Part shown: piece by piece, positions 17,007-25,976 of the stretch | Layout of the letters: each line of letters starts with the position of its first letter | Position numbering within the stretch: the first letter of the stretch is position 1 | Source of the DNA: Marivita sp041725935 | GTDB lineage: Bacteria > Pseudomonadota > Alphaproteobacteria > Rhodobacterales > Rhodobacteraceae | Assembly (NCBI GenBank): GCA_041725935.1 | Contig: JBGRQD010000011.1 | Location: 1 to 64,000 of the forward strand | Direction of reading: 5' to 3' | Length of the DNA: 64,000 bases | Translations under genes and position numbers: made by a program | Notes under the pieces: model-generated | Told to the model about the DNA's origin: nothing | Database searches by the model: none | What the model saw: only the letters and a program-made list of their open reading frames with translations

Positions 17007-17783
17007 TCACGAATAGGCGCAATCCGGTCCGCGATCGAGGGGCGTGTCGATGGTGATCTCTGTCGGCATCCAGTCAAAGATCGCCAGCGCATTGCCGCTG
17101 TCAAACCCGACATAAAGCGTTCCGGTCTCGGGCTGCAACGCCAAGCCTTCGGCATCGCGGCCATAGGCTGAGAGCGGCGAGACCGACAGCACCCGCCCAT
17201 CCGGTGCAAGTTCGAAAAGGCTGTTGAGGCCTTCGTTGTCATCGACCACAAGAATGTTTCCCGAATACGGATCACGGGTGACACCCTGCGGTTCTGTCAT
17301 CGGGGGATCAAAGCTGTCGCCGAAAAGCTCCATCAAAACGGTGCCATCGGGTGCCACACGCAGCAATCGAGATGGATCGTCCTCGACTACCAAGAAGCTG
17401 CCATCCGCATCGCGGTGAAGGCCTTCGGTGTCGTACAGGGTAGCGCTCAGACGAAACGGTGAGTCGATGCTGCGGCCGTCCCGGTCCAGACGTCGGAACT
17501 CCCCCCAGCCGTTCGCAATGAGTATTCCATCTTCTTCGACGGTTAGACTGCGCACTGACCGCATGCCCGTATCGAACCGGCGCAGTTCCTTGCCGAACGT
17601 GGACAGCAGCACGACCTCGTTGCTTTCATTGGCCACCCAGATGCCGCAGACCAAGGCGTCATAGGCGATGCTGACAGCCCGGAAATTCGGGATCGTCTCG
17701 CGATGGTAAATCTCGGCCTCTGCGACCGTTGCAAAACACGTTGCAATCGCCAACCCGATACATGCCACAGGGTTTTGCATCAT
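17007..17783 (-). CDS. Secreted beta-propeller-like protein, unknown function
   Basis: A 258-residue protein with an N-terminal signal peptide (cleavage probably after VAEA). The body is made of short repeated beta segments (VRSLTVEEDGILIANGWGE, DTEGLHRDADGSFLVVEDD, VTRDPYSGNILVVDDNEG), typical of NHL, SMP-30 or SdiA-regulated/esterase-like propellers. It is likely periplasmic. Two ATGs (17783 and 17780) follow GGAGGT; the second has better spacing. It is convergent with the TAXI permease, 18 bases away, and divergent from the oxidoreductase, so it belongs to neither operon for certain. The substrate or partner is not evident. Confidence 0.75.
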   Translation of the reverse strand: MMQNPVACIGLAIATCFATVAEAEIYHRETIPNFRAVSIAYDALVCGIWVANESNEVVLLSTFGKELRRFDTGMRSVRSLTVEEDGILIANGWGEFRRLDRDGRSIDSPFRLSATLYDTEGLHRDADGSFLVVEDDPSRLLRVAPDGTVLMELFGDSFDPPMTEPQGVTRDPYSGNILVVDDNEGLNSLFELAPDGRVLSVSPLSAYGRDAEGLALQPETGTLYVGFDSGNALAIFDWMPTEITIDTPLDRGPDCAYS

Positions 17784-17943
17784 TACCTCCTACGTTAGCA
17801 ATTAAGCTGTCCCGCTGACGTGCCTTTTCAAGGCCGGCCGTGTGTGGGGCGGACCAGGCTCAACGATCTGGATTACGCCCTGCGTCCGTGCCATCTTGCC
17901 CCGACGCCGCTCGAACCCCGTCGGCGCGAACAGGGTATTCTCC

Positions 17944-19185
17944 ATGACCAAGCATGTCATCGTGATCGGTGCAGGTATCGTCGGCGTATCGACCGCGATC
18001 TGGCTGCGGCGTTTCGGGCAGGAGGTGACGCTTGTCGATCGGGACGGGCCGGGGCAGGGCACATCCTACGGGAATGCGGGGCTGCTGGCGGCCTGTGCCA
18101 TGGTGCCGGTAACAACTCCGGGACTGATCACCAAGGCCCCGAAAATGCTACTCGATCCAGACTCGCCTCTCTTTCTGCGCTGGTCTTATCTGCCCAAGAT
18201 CGCGCCGTGGCTGGTGCGCTACCTCAAGCACGCCAATGACCGCGACACGCGCCGGATCGCGGCTGATCTGACCGATATCACCGCCGATACCGTGGACCAG
18301 CACTATGCCCTCACCGAGGGTTTGGCGGCGCGAGACTACCTGTGCAAAAGCGACTACGTGTTTGCATATGGAACACGGGCCGAGTTCGAAAAGGACCGGT
18401 ATTCCTGGGACCTGCGCCGCGAGCATGGGTTCGTGCCGACCCTGATCGAAGGTGCCGCGGTTCAGGAATTCGACCTAAGTTTCGGTCCGGGGATCACCTG
18501 TCTTGCCGTCGTCAAAGACCACGGGTTCGTCACCGATCCAGGTGGCTATGTCGCGGCGCTTGCGCAGGAATTCGAACAGAAAGGTGGTCGCATCATCAGG
18601 GCCACCGTCGAGGACATAGAAGTCAATGACAGCACCGCACCACGGCTGATCACGTCAGTGGGTCCGCTTGAGGCCGACGCGGTGGTCATTGCCTCTGGTG
18701 CGTGGTCAAAATCGTTGATGACAAAGCTTGGGCTGAGTATCCCGCTGGAAAGCGAACGTGGGTATCATATCGTCATGTCGAATCCATCTGGCGGTCCCCG
18801 CACCCCTTCGATGATTTCGTCGGGGAAATTCGTGGCAACGCCGATGCAGGCAGGATTGCGCTGCGCGGGCATCGTCGAACTGGGCGGGATCGAGGCCGGT
18901 CCGTCTGAAGCGCCTTTCGCCCTGCTGCGCCGCAAAATCTCAGAGGCGTTCCCGGCTCTGGAATTCGAGCGTGAAGAGACCTGGATGGGGCACCGCCCCG
19001 CCACGACCGACAGTCTGCCCTTGATCGGAGAAGTGCGCAAAACCGGCGTATTCACGGCGTTCGGTCATCAGCATGTCGGTCTTACGGCCGGACCGAAAAC
19101 CGGGCGCCTCGTGGCTGGTCTGATCGCGGATCAACCAAGCAATCTGAACCTGACACCGTTTTCTCCGCATCGTTTCGGTGCCTGA
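17944..19185 (+). CDS. FAD-dependent oxidoreductase, D-amino-acid dehydrogenase type (DadA-like)
   Basis: A 413-residue flavoprotein of the DAO superfamily. The N-terminal dinucleotide-binding motif is VIGAGIVGVSTAIWL, followed by the glycine-rich GTSYGNAGLLA typical of DadA. The middle contains the VVIASGAWSK flavin contact, and the C-terminus carries MGHRPATTDSLPLIG and FGHQHVGLTAGPKTGRLVA. Such enzymes deaminate D-amino acids oxidatively, feeding electrons to the respiratory chain. Many paralogues exist in Rhodobacterales, so the substrate is open. The ATG at 17944 is chosen because the FAD motif begins seven residues in; the frame upstream is open but not family-like. A strong terminator follows. 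Confidence 0.88.
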   Translation: MTKHVIVIGAGIVGVSTAIWLRRFGQEVTLVDRDGPGQGTSYGNAGLLAACAMVPVTTPGLITKAPKMLLDPDSPLFLRWSYLPKIAPWLVRYLKHANDRDTRRIAADLTDITADTVDQHYALTEGLAARDYLCKSDYVFAYGTRAEFEKDRYSWDLRREHGFVPTLIEGAAVQEFDLSFGPGITCLAVVKDHGFVTDPGGYVAALAQEFEQKGGRIIRATVEDIEVNDSTAPRLITSVGPLEADAVVIASGAWSKSLMTKLGLSIPLESERGYHIVMSNPSGGPRTPSMISSGKFVATPMQAGLRCAGIVELGGIEAGPSEAPFALLRRKISEAFPALEFEREETWMGHRPATTDSLPLIGEVRKTGVFTAFGHQHVGLTAGPKTGRLVAGLIADQPSNLNLTPFSPHRFGA

Positions 19186-19213
19186 CGCGGCAGCACCGAA
19201 ACGCCTCGATTTT
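19171..19213 (+). terminator. Rho-independent terminator after the DadA-like gene
   Basis: A perfect 11-bp stem (CGTTTCGGTGC with GCACCGAAACG) has an 11-base loop that contains the stop codon. It is followed by CCTCGATTTTTA. It separates the oxidoreductase gene from the flagellar genes. Confidence 0.75.
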
Positions 19214-19278
19214 TAAGTGTTAAGCCGAGGTTTACATCCTGCTGCTACGCCATGTCTTGGGTGTAAGGAGAGTAGGGT

Positions 19279-20082
19279 ATGGCGACCGACAGAAATGTCG
19301 CGCCAGTCATCATCAAACGGAAGAAGATTATTGTCGCTGGCGGGCACCATGGGGGTGCCTGGAAAGTCGCTTATGCAGACTTTGTCACGGCAATGATGGC
19401 GTTTTTCATGTTGATGTGGCTGTTGAACGCGACGACCGAAAAACAACGAAAGGGCATTGCGGATTATTTCAGCCCAACAGCTCCGATCAGCCGCTTGTCA
19501 AGCGGATCGGACGGGATGTTCATGGGCGACAGCGTGTTTGCTGCCGACGTTTTGCCCCGCATGGGCGTCGGCGCAAGTTCATTGCAGGACACGACCAGCG
19601 ACAGCACCGAAGAAAATGCCCAAGACAGCGCGTTCAAAGAGGTTCAGGACGTGCTTCTGGGCCTGAGCGGCGAAAGCATGCTGGAAGACCAATGGCTTCG
19701 CCACGTGGTCACGCGGGTCACCGATGAAGGGCTGGTTCTGGAATTCTTCGATGCTGAGAAGGATCCGCTCTTCACGGATGGTGCCAAGCCCACGAAACTG
19801 ACCCACGAGATCGCCTTTGCGGTCCGGGAAGCGAGCAAGCTTTTAAGCAATGAAATTGCGATACAAGGCCATGTCGCCAAGGTTCCGGTTGTCCAGATCA
19901 ACGATCCTGCGTGGGATTGGTCCGCCGATCGCGCCTTTGCCTTTTCCGAACTCTTGGTCGGTTACGGACTAGATGCGGACCGGGTGAGGCGGCTGACCGC
20001 CTACGGCGATCGTGAACCCGTCGTCGAAAACCTCATGTCTGCGCGCAACAACAGGATCGAACTGATTTTCCTGCGGTACTGA
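19279..20082 (+). CDS. motB: Flagellar motor stator protein MotB
   Basis: A 267-residue stator subunit. A cytoplasmic N-terminal tail is followed by one TM helix containing the proton-channel Asp34 (AYADFVTAMMAFFMLMWLL). Further on come a plug/linker region rich in Ser and Asp, and a C-terminal OmpA-like peptidoglycan-binding domain (about 150-267; NEIAIQGHVAK, RAFAFSELLVGYGL, ARNNRIELIF). AAGGAG lies 11 bases before the ATG. It heads a run of flagellar genes, while its partner motA is five genes further on, an arrangement seen in Rhodobacterales. Confidence 0.95.
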   Translation: MATDRNVAPVIIKRKKIIVAGGHHGGAWKVAYADFVTAMMAFFMLMWLLNATTEKQRKGIADYFSPTAPISRLSSGSDGMFMGDSVFAADVLPRMGVGASSLQDTTSDSTEENAQDSAFKEVQDVLLGLSGESMLEDQWLRHVVTRVTDEGLVLEFFDAEKDPLFTDGAKPTKLTHEIAFAVREASKLLSNEIAIQGHVAKVPVVQINDPAWDWSADRAFAFSELLVGYGLDADRVRRLTAYGDREPVVENLMSARNNRIELIFLRY

Positions 20083-20186
20083 CCCCATGAGGCGAAACTA
20101 GATCAAGTTTTATCCGTTAGGTCCGCGTTAAAGCGCACGCCTTACTGCTGTGAAGAGCACAAGCCATCACACCAGAAAGGCGTTTC

Positions 20187-21488
20187 ATGTCGATTTCTTC
20201 TTCTCTCAGCGCGGGCGTCGTCGGTCTCGCGTCCCATGCGACACGTCTGGCGACGATTTCCGACAATATCGCCAATTCCCAGACACCCGGTTACAAAAGG
20301 GTCGAGGCGAATTTCCATTCGATGGTCGTGACCTCCGGTGGCGGCACCTACACCGCCGGTGGCGTCCGCACGACGACGCAGCGCTATATCGACCAGGACA
20401 GCGCGATCACCACGACATCGAACTCCACCGATCTTGCGGTCAGTGGGCGTGGTTTTCTCCCGGTTGCCCAAGCGACAGAGGTTCTTTCCGGGTCGGAAAC
20501 CCCGCAGATGTTCCTGACCACAACCGGATCCTTCCGCACAGATGCAAACGGATACTTGCGCACGGCATCTGGCCAAATCCTTCTTGGGTGGCCCGCAAAC
20601 CTTGATGGCACGATCCCCAACTATCCCCGCGCAACAAGCGAGGCGCTGGAACCCGTGCGCATCAACGTCAACCAATTCAGTGGCGAACCGACCACGCGTA
20701 TCGAACTGGGAATCAACCTGCCCGCAACAGAAACCGAAGCAGGCTCATTGGGTGATCCGCTAACACAATCCATCGAATATTATGACAACCTCGGTCGCGC
20801 TGAAACGCTCGAGTTTACATTCACTCCGGTTGTGCCAGCCACAGGAACCTCCAATCAATGGCGGCTTGAAATCGCTGATGGCGCTGATCCCGCAACGACT
20901 ATCGGTCAATACGACCTTGAATTTGACGATGCGCGTAACCTTGGTGGCACGTTGCTCAGTGTCGGTGACGTGACCGGCGGACCTTACGATTCCGCAACCG
21001 GCATTCTGACCATCACGGCACCGAGCGGACCGATCGACATCAATATCGGACGCCTTGGCTTGAACGAGGGGCTTTCACAGCTTTCCGATATCTTTGCCCC
21101 GTTCAACATCAGTCGGGACGGCGCTCCGGTGGGCAAGGTGACCTCGGTTGAAGTGGATGAAACCGGCCTCGTCAATGCGTTCTACGACACCGGCACGACA
21201 CGAACCCTGTACCAGGTTCCCTTGGTGGACATTCCCAATCCAAATGGCATGGCTGCAGCGGGCAGCCAGCTATACATGCCCACACCGGAAAGCGGCAGTT
21301 TCTTTCTCTGGGATGCGGGCAACGGATCGACCGGGGATATCCTGTCCTTCGCACTCGAGGAATCTGCGACTGATATCGCCAATGAACTGACTGAACTGAT
21401 CCGGACCCAACGGGCCTATTCCTCCAATGCCAAGGTGATCCAGACCGTTGATGAAATGCTGCAGGAAGCGACGAACATCAAACGCTGA
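20187..21488 (+). CDS. flgE: Flagellar hook protein FlgE
   Basis: A 433-residue hook subunit exported by the flagellar type III apparatus. The N-terminal rod-family helix (LATISDNIANSQTPGYKRVE) and the C-terminal helix (ELTELIRTQRAYSSNAKVIQ) are the paired heptad regions that form the hook core. The middle carries the FlgE D1/D2 beta domains (GRGFLPVAQ, TTTGSFRTDANGYLRTASGQ, then AETLEFTFTPV). AGAAAGG precedes the ATG. The 104-base gap after motB may hold a promoter, but no clear sigma-28 or sigma-70 site was found. Confidence 0.95.
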   Translation: MSISSSLSAGVVGLASHATRLATISDNIANSQTPGYKRVEANFHSMVVTSGGGTYTAGGVRTTTQRYIDQDSAITTTSNSTDLAVSGRGFLPVAQATEVLSGSETPQMFLTTTGSFRTDANGYLRTASGQILLGWPANLDGTIPNYPRATSEALEPVRINVNQFSGEPTTRIELGINLPATETEAGSLGDPLTQSIEYYDNLGRAETLEFTFTPVVPATGTSNQWRLEIADGADPATTIGQYDLEFDDARNLGGTLLSVGDVTGGPYDSATGILTITAPSGPIDINIGRLGLNEGLSQLSDIFAPFNISRDGAPVGKVTSVEVDETGLVNAFYDTGTTRTLYQVPLVDIPNPNGMAAAGSQLYMPTPESGSFFLWDAGNGSTGDILSFALEESATDIANELTELIRTQRAYSSNAKVIQTVDEMLQEATNIKR

Positions 21489-21514
21489 TCCTCTGAACAC
21501 GTAAGGACATAGTC

Positions 21515-22963
21515 ATGAGTCTTTCTGGTGCTCTCTCAAACGCAATGAGCGGTCTTTCCGCGAATGCGCGCGGCACGACCGTCATTGCCTCGAACATCGC
21601 CAATGCTCTGAATGAAACCTACGGCCGACGCGAAACATCTTTATCGACCAACGCGACGCAATCGTCCGGTGGCGTAATTGTTGCGCAGGTTACGCGCCAC
21701 GCCGACCCGATCATCGCCCATCAAAAACGCATGGCCCTCGCGGACGCGTCTGCAACCTCTACGCAATCGAGATTCCATTCGGATCTCGAACAGTTGGTCG
21801 GCAGCGTGGACACGCTCGGGTCGCTCGCCGACAAGCTGACGCGCCTGGAAACCGCGCTTCTTTCTGCCGCATCTAACCCGTCCTCTGAAACGCGCCTGCG
21901 CAACATTTCCTTTGCGGCCGAGAGCTTCGCCTCTGGCCTGCGCGATGCCAGTGCGGGTATCGACGGATTGCGCGCTCGGGCTGACGCCAACATCACCAGT
22001 ACTGTTGACCGTCTGAACTCGGGCCTGTCCCAGCTTGAACGCCTGAACGCCCAGATCATGACGGCCAAACATCTTGGGCAGGACGCACATGGGCTGATGG
22101 ATCGGCGCGATGCAACGATCGATTCCCTAGCAGAAATCGTTCCGCTGCACGTGGTGGAACGCGACAGCGGCGTTATTGCCGTGTTCACCGCGCAGGGCCG
22201 CACCCTTCTGGACGAACGCGCGGCACAATTCAGCTTCAACCCCACGTCAACGATCCTGCCACATATGACGGTCGACAACGGTCTTCTGTCCAAACTCCAA
22301 CTAAATGGAAAACACATCGATATTCCGGGAACCGGAATGATGAATGGTGGATCGCTTGAAGCGCATTTTAATCTGCGCGATGTCAGCGCTCCGCTGGCGC
22401 AGCGCCGACTTGATGCGATCGCACGCGACGCTGTTGACCGGTTTGGACCGGGAGGGCCAGACACGACGCTTGCCTCAGTTGATCCTGGTGTCTTTGTGGA
22501 AGGGAGCATGCCTTATTCTGGCAGCGCAGAGATCGGACTTGCTGGTCGCATCACTCTGAACGCCAAGCTGAGCATTTCCACCGATGAACCATGGCGCTGG
22601 CGGGATGGCATCAATGCCTCCGAGCAGGGTGATGCCGGTCAGGCCGACCTGCTCTTGAGACTGCGCGGACAAATGACCGCCGCTCAGGCACCCGTTTCCT
22701 CGACTTTGGGATTGGCGCCGCGCTCCTTGGTCGACCACATTCAGGCGCTCTCCAATGACGTTGCAGCGGATCGTGTGCGCTACAGTGATTCCGAAACAGC
22801 AGCGTCCGCGCATCTGAATGATGTTCGAGAGGCGAGTGCAGCCGACGGGGTCAATACGGACCAGGAGCTGCAAAAGCTGATCGAGCTTGAAAAATCCTAT
22901 GCCGCCAATGCGCGTGTCGTTCAGGTCGTGGACGACATGCTGTCAGAACTTCTCAGAATTTGA
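21515..22963 (+). CDS. flgK: Flagellar hook-associated protein 1 FlgK
   Basis: A 482-residue hook-filament junction protein. The N-terminal signature is SLSGALSNAMSGLSANARGT followed by VIASNIANALNETYGRRE. The long central helical region is typical (LTRLETALLSAASNPSSETR), as is the C-terminal EKSYAANARVVQVVDDMLSE. It is somewhat shorter than enterobacterial FlgK (about 550), as is usual in alphaproteobacteria. It lies 26 bases after flgE, with AAGGA upstream of the ATG, and its stop falls just before flgL. Confidence 0.95.
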   Translation: MSLSGALSNAMSGLSANARGTTVIASNIANALNETYGRRETSLSTNATQSSGGVIVAQVTRHADPIIAHQKRMALADASATSTQSRFHSDLEQLVGSVDTLGSLADKLTRLETALLSAASNPSSETRLRNISFAAESFASGLRDASAGIDGLRARADANITSTVDRLNSGLSQLERLNAQIMTAKHLGQDAHGLMDRRDATIDSLAEIVPLHVVERDSGVIAVFTAQGRTLLDERAAQFSFNPTSTILPHMTVDNGLLSKLQLNGKHIDIPGTGMMNGGSLEAHFNLRDVSAPLAQRRLDAIARDAVDRFGPGGPDTTLASVDPGVFVEGSMPYSGSAEIGLAGRITLNAKLSISTDEPWRWRDGINASEQGDAGQADLLLRLRGQMTAAQAPVSSTLGLAPRSLVDHIQALSNDVAADRVRYSDSETAASAHLNDVREASAADGVNTDQELQKLIELEKSYAANARVVQVVDDMLSELLRI

Positions 22964-22974
22964 AGGAATCTATC

Positions 22975-23979
22975 ATGCGCTCTATCGGCGACCTTGCAAA
23001 ATTCATGCTCTCCAGCCAGTTCCAGGCCCGTCTGCGCATCGCAGCAGATTCCTCGGCGCATGAAGCGACGACCGGTCTGGCCAAAGACACAGCGCGCCAT
23101 CTGGGCGGATCGCCCATGGCGGTATCACTGCTTGACCGGAAATCAGAATTGCTCGAGCAACACCAACGCGGAATTGCCGAAGCCGGGCTCTTCGCAGGCG
23201 CGACGCAATTGGTACTGGGCAGGATACAGGATCAGACCGGGCAACTCGGAACAAGCCTCTCGCTTGCCTCTCAGCTTCAGAACCCGTCCGAGCTGAAAAC
23301 GCTTTCCGATGCCGCCGCGACGACAATGATCGACACCGTCAACGCTTTGAACTCCGAGATTGCAGGGCGGCACCTCTTTTCAGGCTCGAGCACCCTCACC
23401 AGGCCATTGCCAGACGGTGAGTCTCTTCTTGCCATGCTGAGGTCGGACATTGCTGGAGCGAACAATCCGGGCGATGCGATTGTGGCGGTCGAAGCCTGGT
23501 TCGACGCACCTGGTGGACCGTTCGAGACCTTAGCCTATTCCGGGTCGGAAACCGGGTTTGTGCAACTGCCAATCGGTGCTGATGAAGCGATGACACTTGG
23601 GCTTCGCGCGGATGGCGAAACGGTGCGCGACATGCTGAAGGCGCTGGGGATCGCTGCATTGGCCTCTGATCCGACGTTGGGCTTTGACGTGGTGGATCAG
23701 AAAACCTTGCTGGACAAGGCGCGCATCGCCTTGGAGCAGGTCGACAGCGCCATCACCGAAGAACGCGCCGGGCTTGGGTTGATCGAAGCAAGGATCGAAA
23801 CAGCACGCCGATCTGCGGAGTCGGATCTGGATCGTATCGCTCTTGACCGTCTGTCTCTGGTAGGCGTGGACCAGTTCAAGGCAGCGTCCGAATTCGAAGC
23901 GGCACAACAGCAGCTTGGGGTGTTTTACCGTATAGCTGCACGCCAAGGCCGGGTCTCGTTGGCGGAGTATCTGCGATGA
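22975..23979 (+). CDS. flgL: Flagellar hook-associated protein 3 FlgL
   Basis: A 334-residue flagellin-like junction protein. The N-terminal helix (IGDLAKFMLSSQFQARLRIA) and C-terminal helix (DQFKAASEFEAAQQQLGVFY) follow flagellin-fold rules. The middle contains NALNSEIAGRHLFSGSST, the common FlgL motif. The ATG at 22975 is preceded by GAAGGA seven bases upstream; an alternative TTG at 22960 would overlap the flgK stop and lacks such a site. The stop overlaps the flgI start by 4 bases (ATGA), so translation is coupled. Confidence 0.93.
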   Translation: MRSIGDLAKFMLSSQFQARLRIAADSSAHEATTGLAKDTARHLGGSPMAVSLLDRKSELLEQHQRGIAEAGLFAGATQLVLGRIQDQTGQLGTSLSLASQLQNPSELKTLSDAAATTMIDTVNALNSEIAGRHLFSGSSTLTRPLPDGESLLAMLRSDIAGANNPGDAIVAVEAWFDAPGGPFETLAYSGSETGFVQLPIGADEAMTLGLRADGETVRDMLKALGIAALASDPTLGFDVVDQKTLLDKARIALEQVDSAITEERAGLGLIEARIETARRSAESDLDRIALDRLSLVGVDQFKAASEFEAAQQQLGVFYRIAARQGRVSLAEYLR

Positions 23980-25076
23980 AAGCGTTTCTCGCCGCGATCC
24001 TCCTGGTGCTGCTCCCAAATCTGTCGCTAGCACAGGGCGTGCGCCTGAAAGACCTCGCCACCTTCGAAGGTGTCCGGGGCAACGACCTTGTCGGATACGG
24101 TCTGGTCGTGGGGCTAGATGGCACCGGGGATGGGCTCAGGAACTCACCCTTCACGGAAGACATGATGTCGAACATCCTCGAACGCCTTGGGGTGAACGTC
24201 ACCGGCGAACAGTTCCGCGCAAAAAACGTGGCTGCAGTGATCGTGACCGGGCAACTGCACCCCTTCGCCCGTGCCGGAGGCAGGATCGATGTCACCGTGT
24301 CTGCAATCGGCGACGCGTCGAGCCTTCGTGGTGGAACGCTTGTGATGACACCGCTGAATGCTGCGGATGGACAGATATATGCAGTTGCACAGGGATCGAT
24401 TATCGCCGGCGGTGTTGCTGCCGAAGGTGATGCGGCACGCACGGTTCAAGGCGTACCGACCGCCGGGAGCATTCCTTCGGGGGCGATCGTCGAACGTGAA
24501 GTGTCTTTTGATTTCAGCCAGATGCAGAATTTGACTGTGGCACTGAAGAGCCCTGATTTTTCGACCGCCTTCCGGGTCGAGCGGGCCATAAACGTGGCGG
24601 TTGGTGCGTCGATTGCGACCATGAGTGATTCCGGAACCATCTCAGTCGATTTGGGCGGTTCGGGTCAGCGATCACCGTCCCACCTTCTGGCGCAAATCGA
24701 AAATCTGCGGATCGAGCCCGACACTTTGGCCCGCGTTGTGGTCGATCAGCGCTCGGGTACAATCGTCATCAGCGAAAATGTCCGCGTCTCGCGGGTGGCT
24801 GTATCAAAGGGAAACCTGACCCTCACGGTTCAGGAACAGCCCATCGTGGTGCAGCCAAACCCCTTTGCAGAAGGCGAAACGGTGGTCGTGCCGCGCACCG
24901 CAGCACAGATCGAAAACGCGCCGGCTGTCTCCCTGGCGGAGGTGCCGGGAAGCACAACGCTTTCGGACGTCATAACCGGCCTGAATGCTCTCGGCATCAC
25001 TCCGAACGACCTGATCGACATTCTCAAAACGATCAAGGCTGCCGGTGCGCTGCACGCAGAATTCGTCGTGATGTGA
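23976..25076 (+). CDS. flgI: Flagellar P-ring protein FlgI
   Basis: A 366-residue periplasmic P-ring subunit. A Sec signal peptide (MKAFLAAILLVLLPNLSLAQ) is followed by the family stretches GVRLKDLATFEGVRGNDLVG, YGLVVGLDGTGDGLRNSPFT, AVIVTGQLHPFARAGGRIDV and DVITGLNALGITPNDLIDIL. Length and motifs match the family along the whole protein. It is translationally coupled to flgL and followed 33 bases later by motA. Confidence 0.96.
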   Translation: MKAFLAAILLVLLPNLSLAQGVRLKDLATFEGVRGNDLVGYGLVVGLDGTGDGLRNSPFTEDMMSNILERLGVNVTGEQFRAKNVAAVIVTGQLHPFARAGGRIDVTVSAIGDASSLRGGTLVMTPLNAADGQIYAVAQGSIIAGGVAAEGDAARTVQGVPTAGSIPSGAIVEREVSFDFSQMQNLTVALKSPDFSTAFRVERAINVAVGASIATMSDSGTISVDLGGSGQRSPSHLLAQIENLRIEPDTLARVVVDQRSGTIVISENVRVSRVAVSKGNLTLTVQEQPIVVQPNPFAEGETVVVPRTAAQIENAPAVSLAEVPGSTTLSDVITGLNALGITPNDLIDILKTIKAAGALHAEFVVM

Positions 25077-25109
25077 CCACGTCCCGAAAAACAGAAAGGA
25101 CACAAGCGG

Positions 25110-25976
25110 ATGATTGCATTTCTGGGCATCGCATTCACCTTCTGCATGGTCTTCGGAGGCTATCTTCTGGCCGGTGGCAAGATGACCATTATTCTCAAGG
25201 CGCTTCCGTTCGAGATGATGATGATCGGGGGGGCAGCTGTCGGAGCGTTTGCTGTAGGCAACACCTTGGCCTCGCTCAAGCAGACCGGCAGGGACACCAT
25301 GAAAGTGTTCAAGGGCAGTCAGTGGAAAGCCGAGGATTACAACCAGCTTTTGCAGATTCTTTACCAGCTGATCAACCTTGCGCGAAAGAACCCCGTGGGA
25401 CTCGAGGCTCATATCGACAACCCACAGGAATCAGAAATATTTTCGCAATTCCCCAAGCTTTTGAGAGATCATTCAGCGCTTGACATCATCTGCGACACGT
25501 TGCGGTCAGCGTCGATGAATTACGATGATCCGATGCAGGTCGAAGAACTGCTGGACCGGAAAATCGACGAAACCAAACACCATCTCGAACATTCCGTGCA
25601 CGGGCTTCAATCCATAGCGGACGGGCTGCCGGCGCTCGGGATCGTTGCGGCCGTTCTTGGCGTGATCAAAACGATGGGTTCGATCGACCAGCCGCCCGAG
25701 GTTCTGGGAAAACTGATCGGCGGCGCATTGGTCGGAACATTTCTTGGGGTTTTCTTGGCCTATTGCCTCGTCGCGCCCTTCGCTCTCAAAGTCAAAGCAG
25801 CCGCCGATGATGACATAAATTTCTACAAAACCATCAAAGAGGTATTCGTTTCGCACTTTCACCAGCATCCGCCCAAAATGTGCCTAGAGGTCGCACGACA
25901 AAGCATACCGCATCATCACCGCCCGGGCTTTTCAGCGTTGGACGAAGCCATCCGCTCCTTGAAATCCAATGCTTGA
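25110..25976 (+). CDS. motA: Flagellar motor stator protein MotA
   Basis: A 288-residue inner-membrane stator subunit with four TM helices: two near the N-terminus (1-50) and two near 165-220. The long cytoplasmic loop between them is the part that touches FliG. The conserved prolines of the ion path are visible in ADGLPALGIVAAVLGVIKTM and in CLVAPFALK. It pairs with MotB at 19279-20082. GAAAGGA precedes the ATG. Its last 8 bases overlap the next gene. Confidence 0.96.
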   Translation: MIAFLGIAFTFCMVFGGYLLAGGKMTIILKALPFEMMMIGGAAVGAFAVGNTLASLKQTGRDTMKVFKGSQWKAEDYNQLLQILYQLINLARKNPVGLEAHIDNPQESEIFSQFPKLLRDHSALDIICDTLRSASMNYDDPMQVEELLDRKIDETKHHLEHSVHGLQSIADGLPALGIVAAVLGVIKTMGSIDQPPEVLGKLIGGALVGTFLGVFLAYCLVAPFALKVKAAADDDINFYKTIKEVFVSHFHQHPPKMCLEVARQSIPHHHRPGFSALDEAIRSLKSNA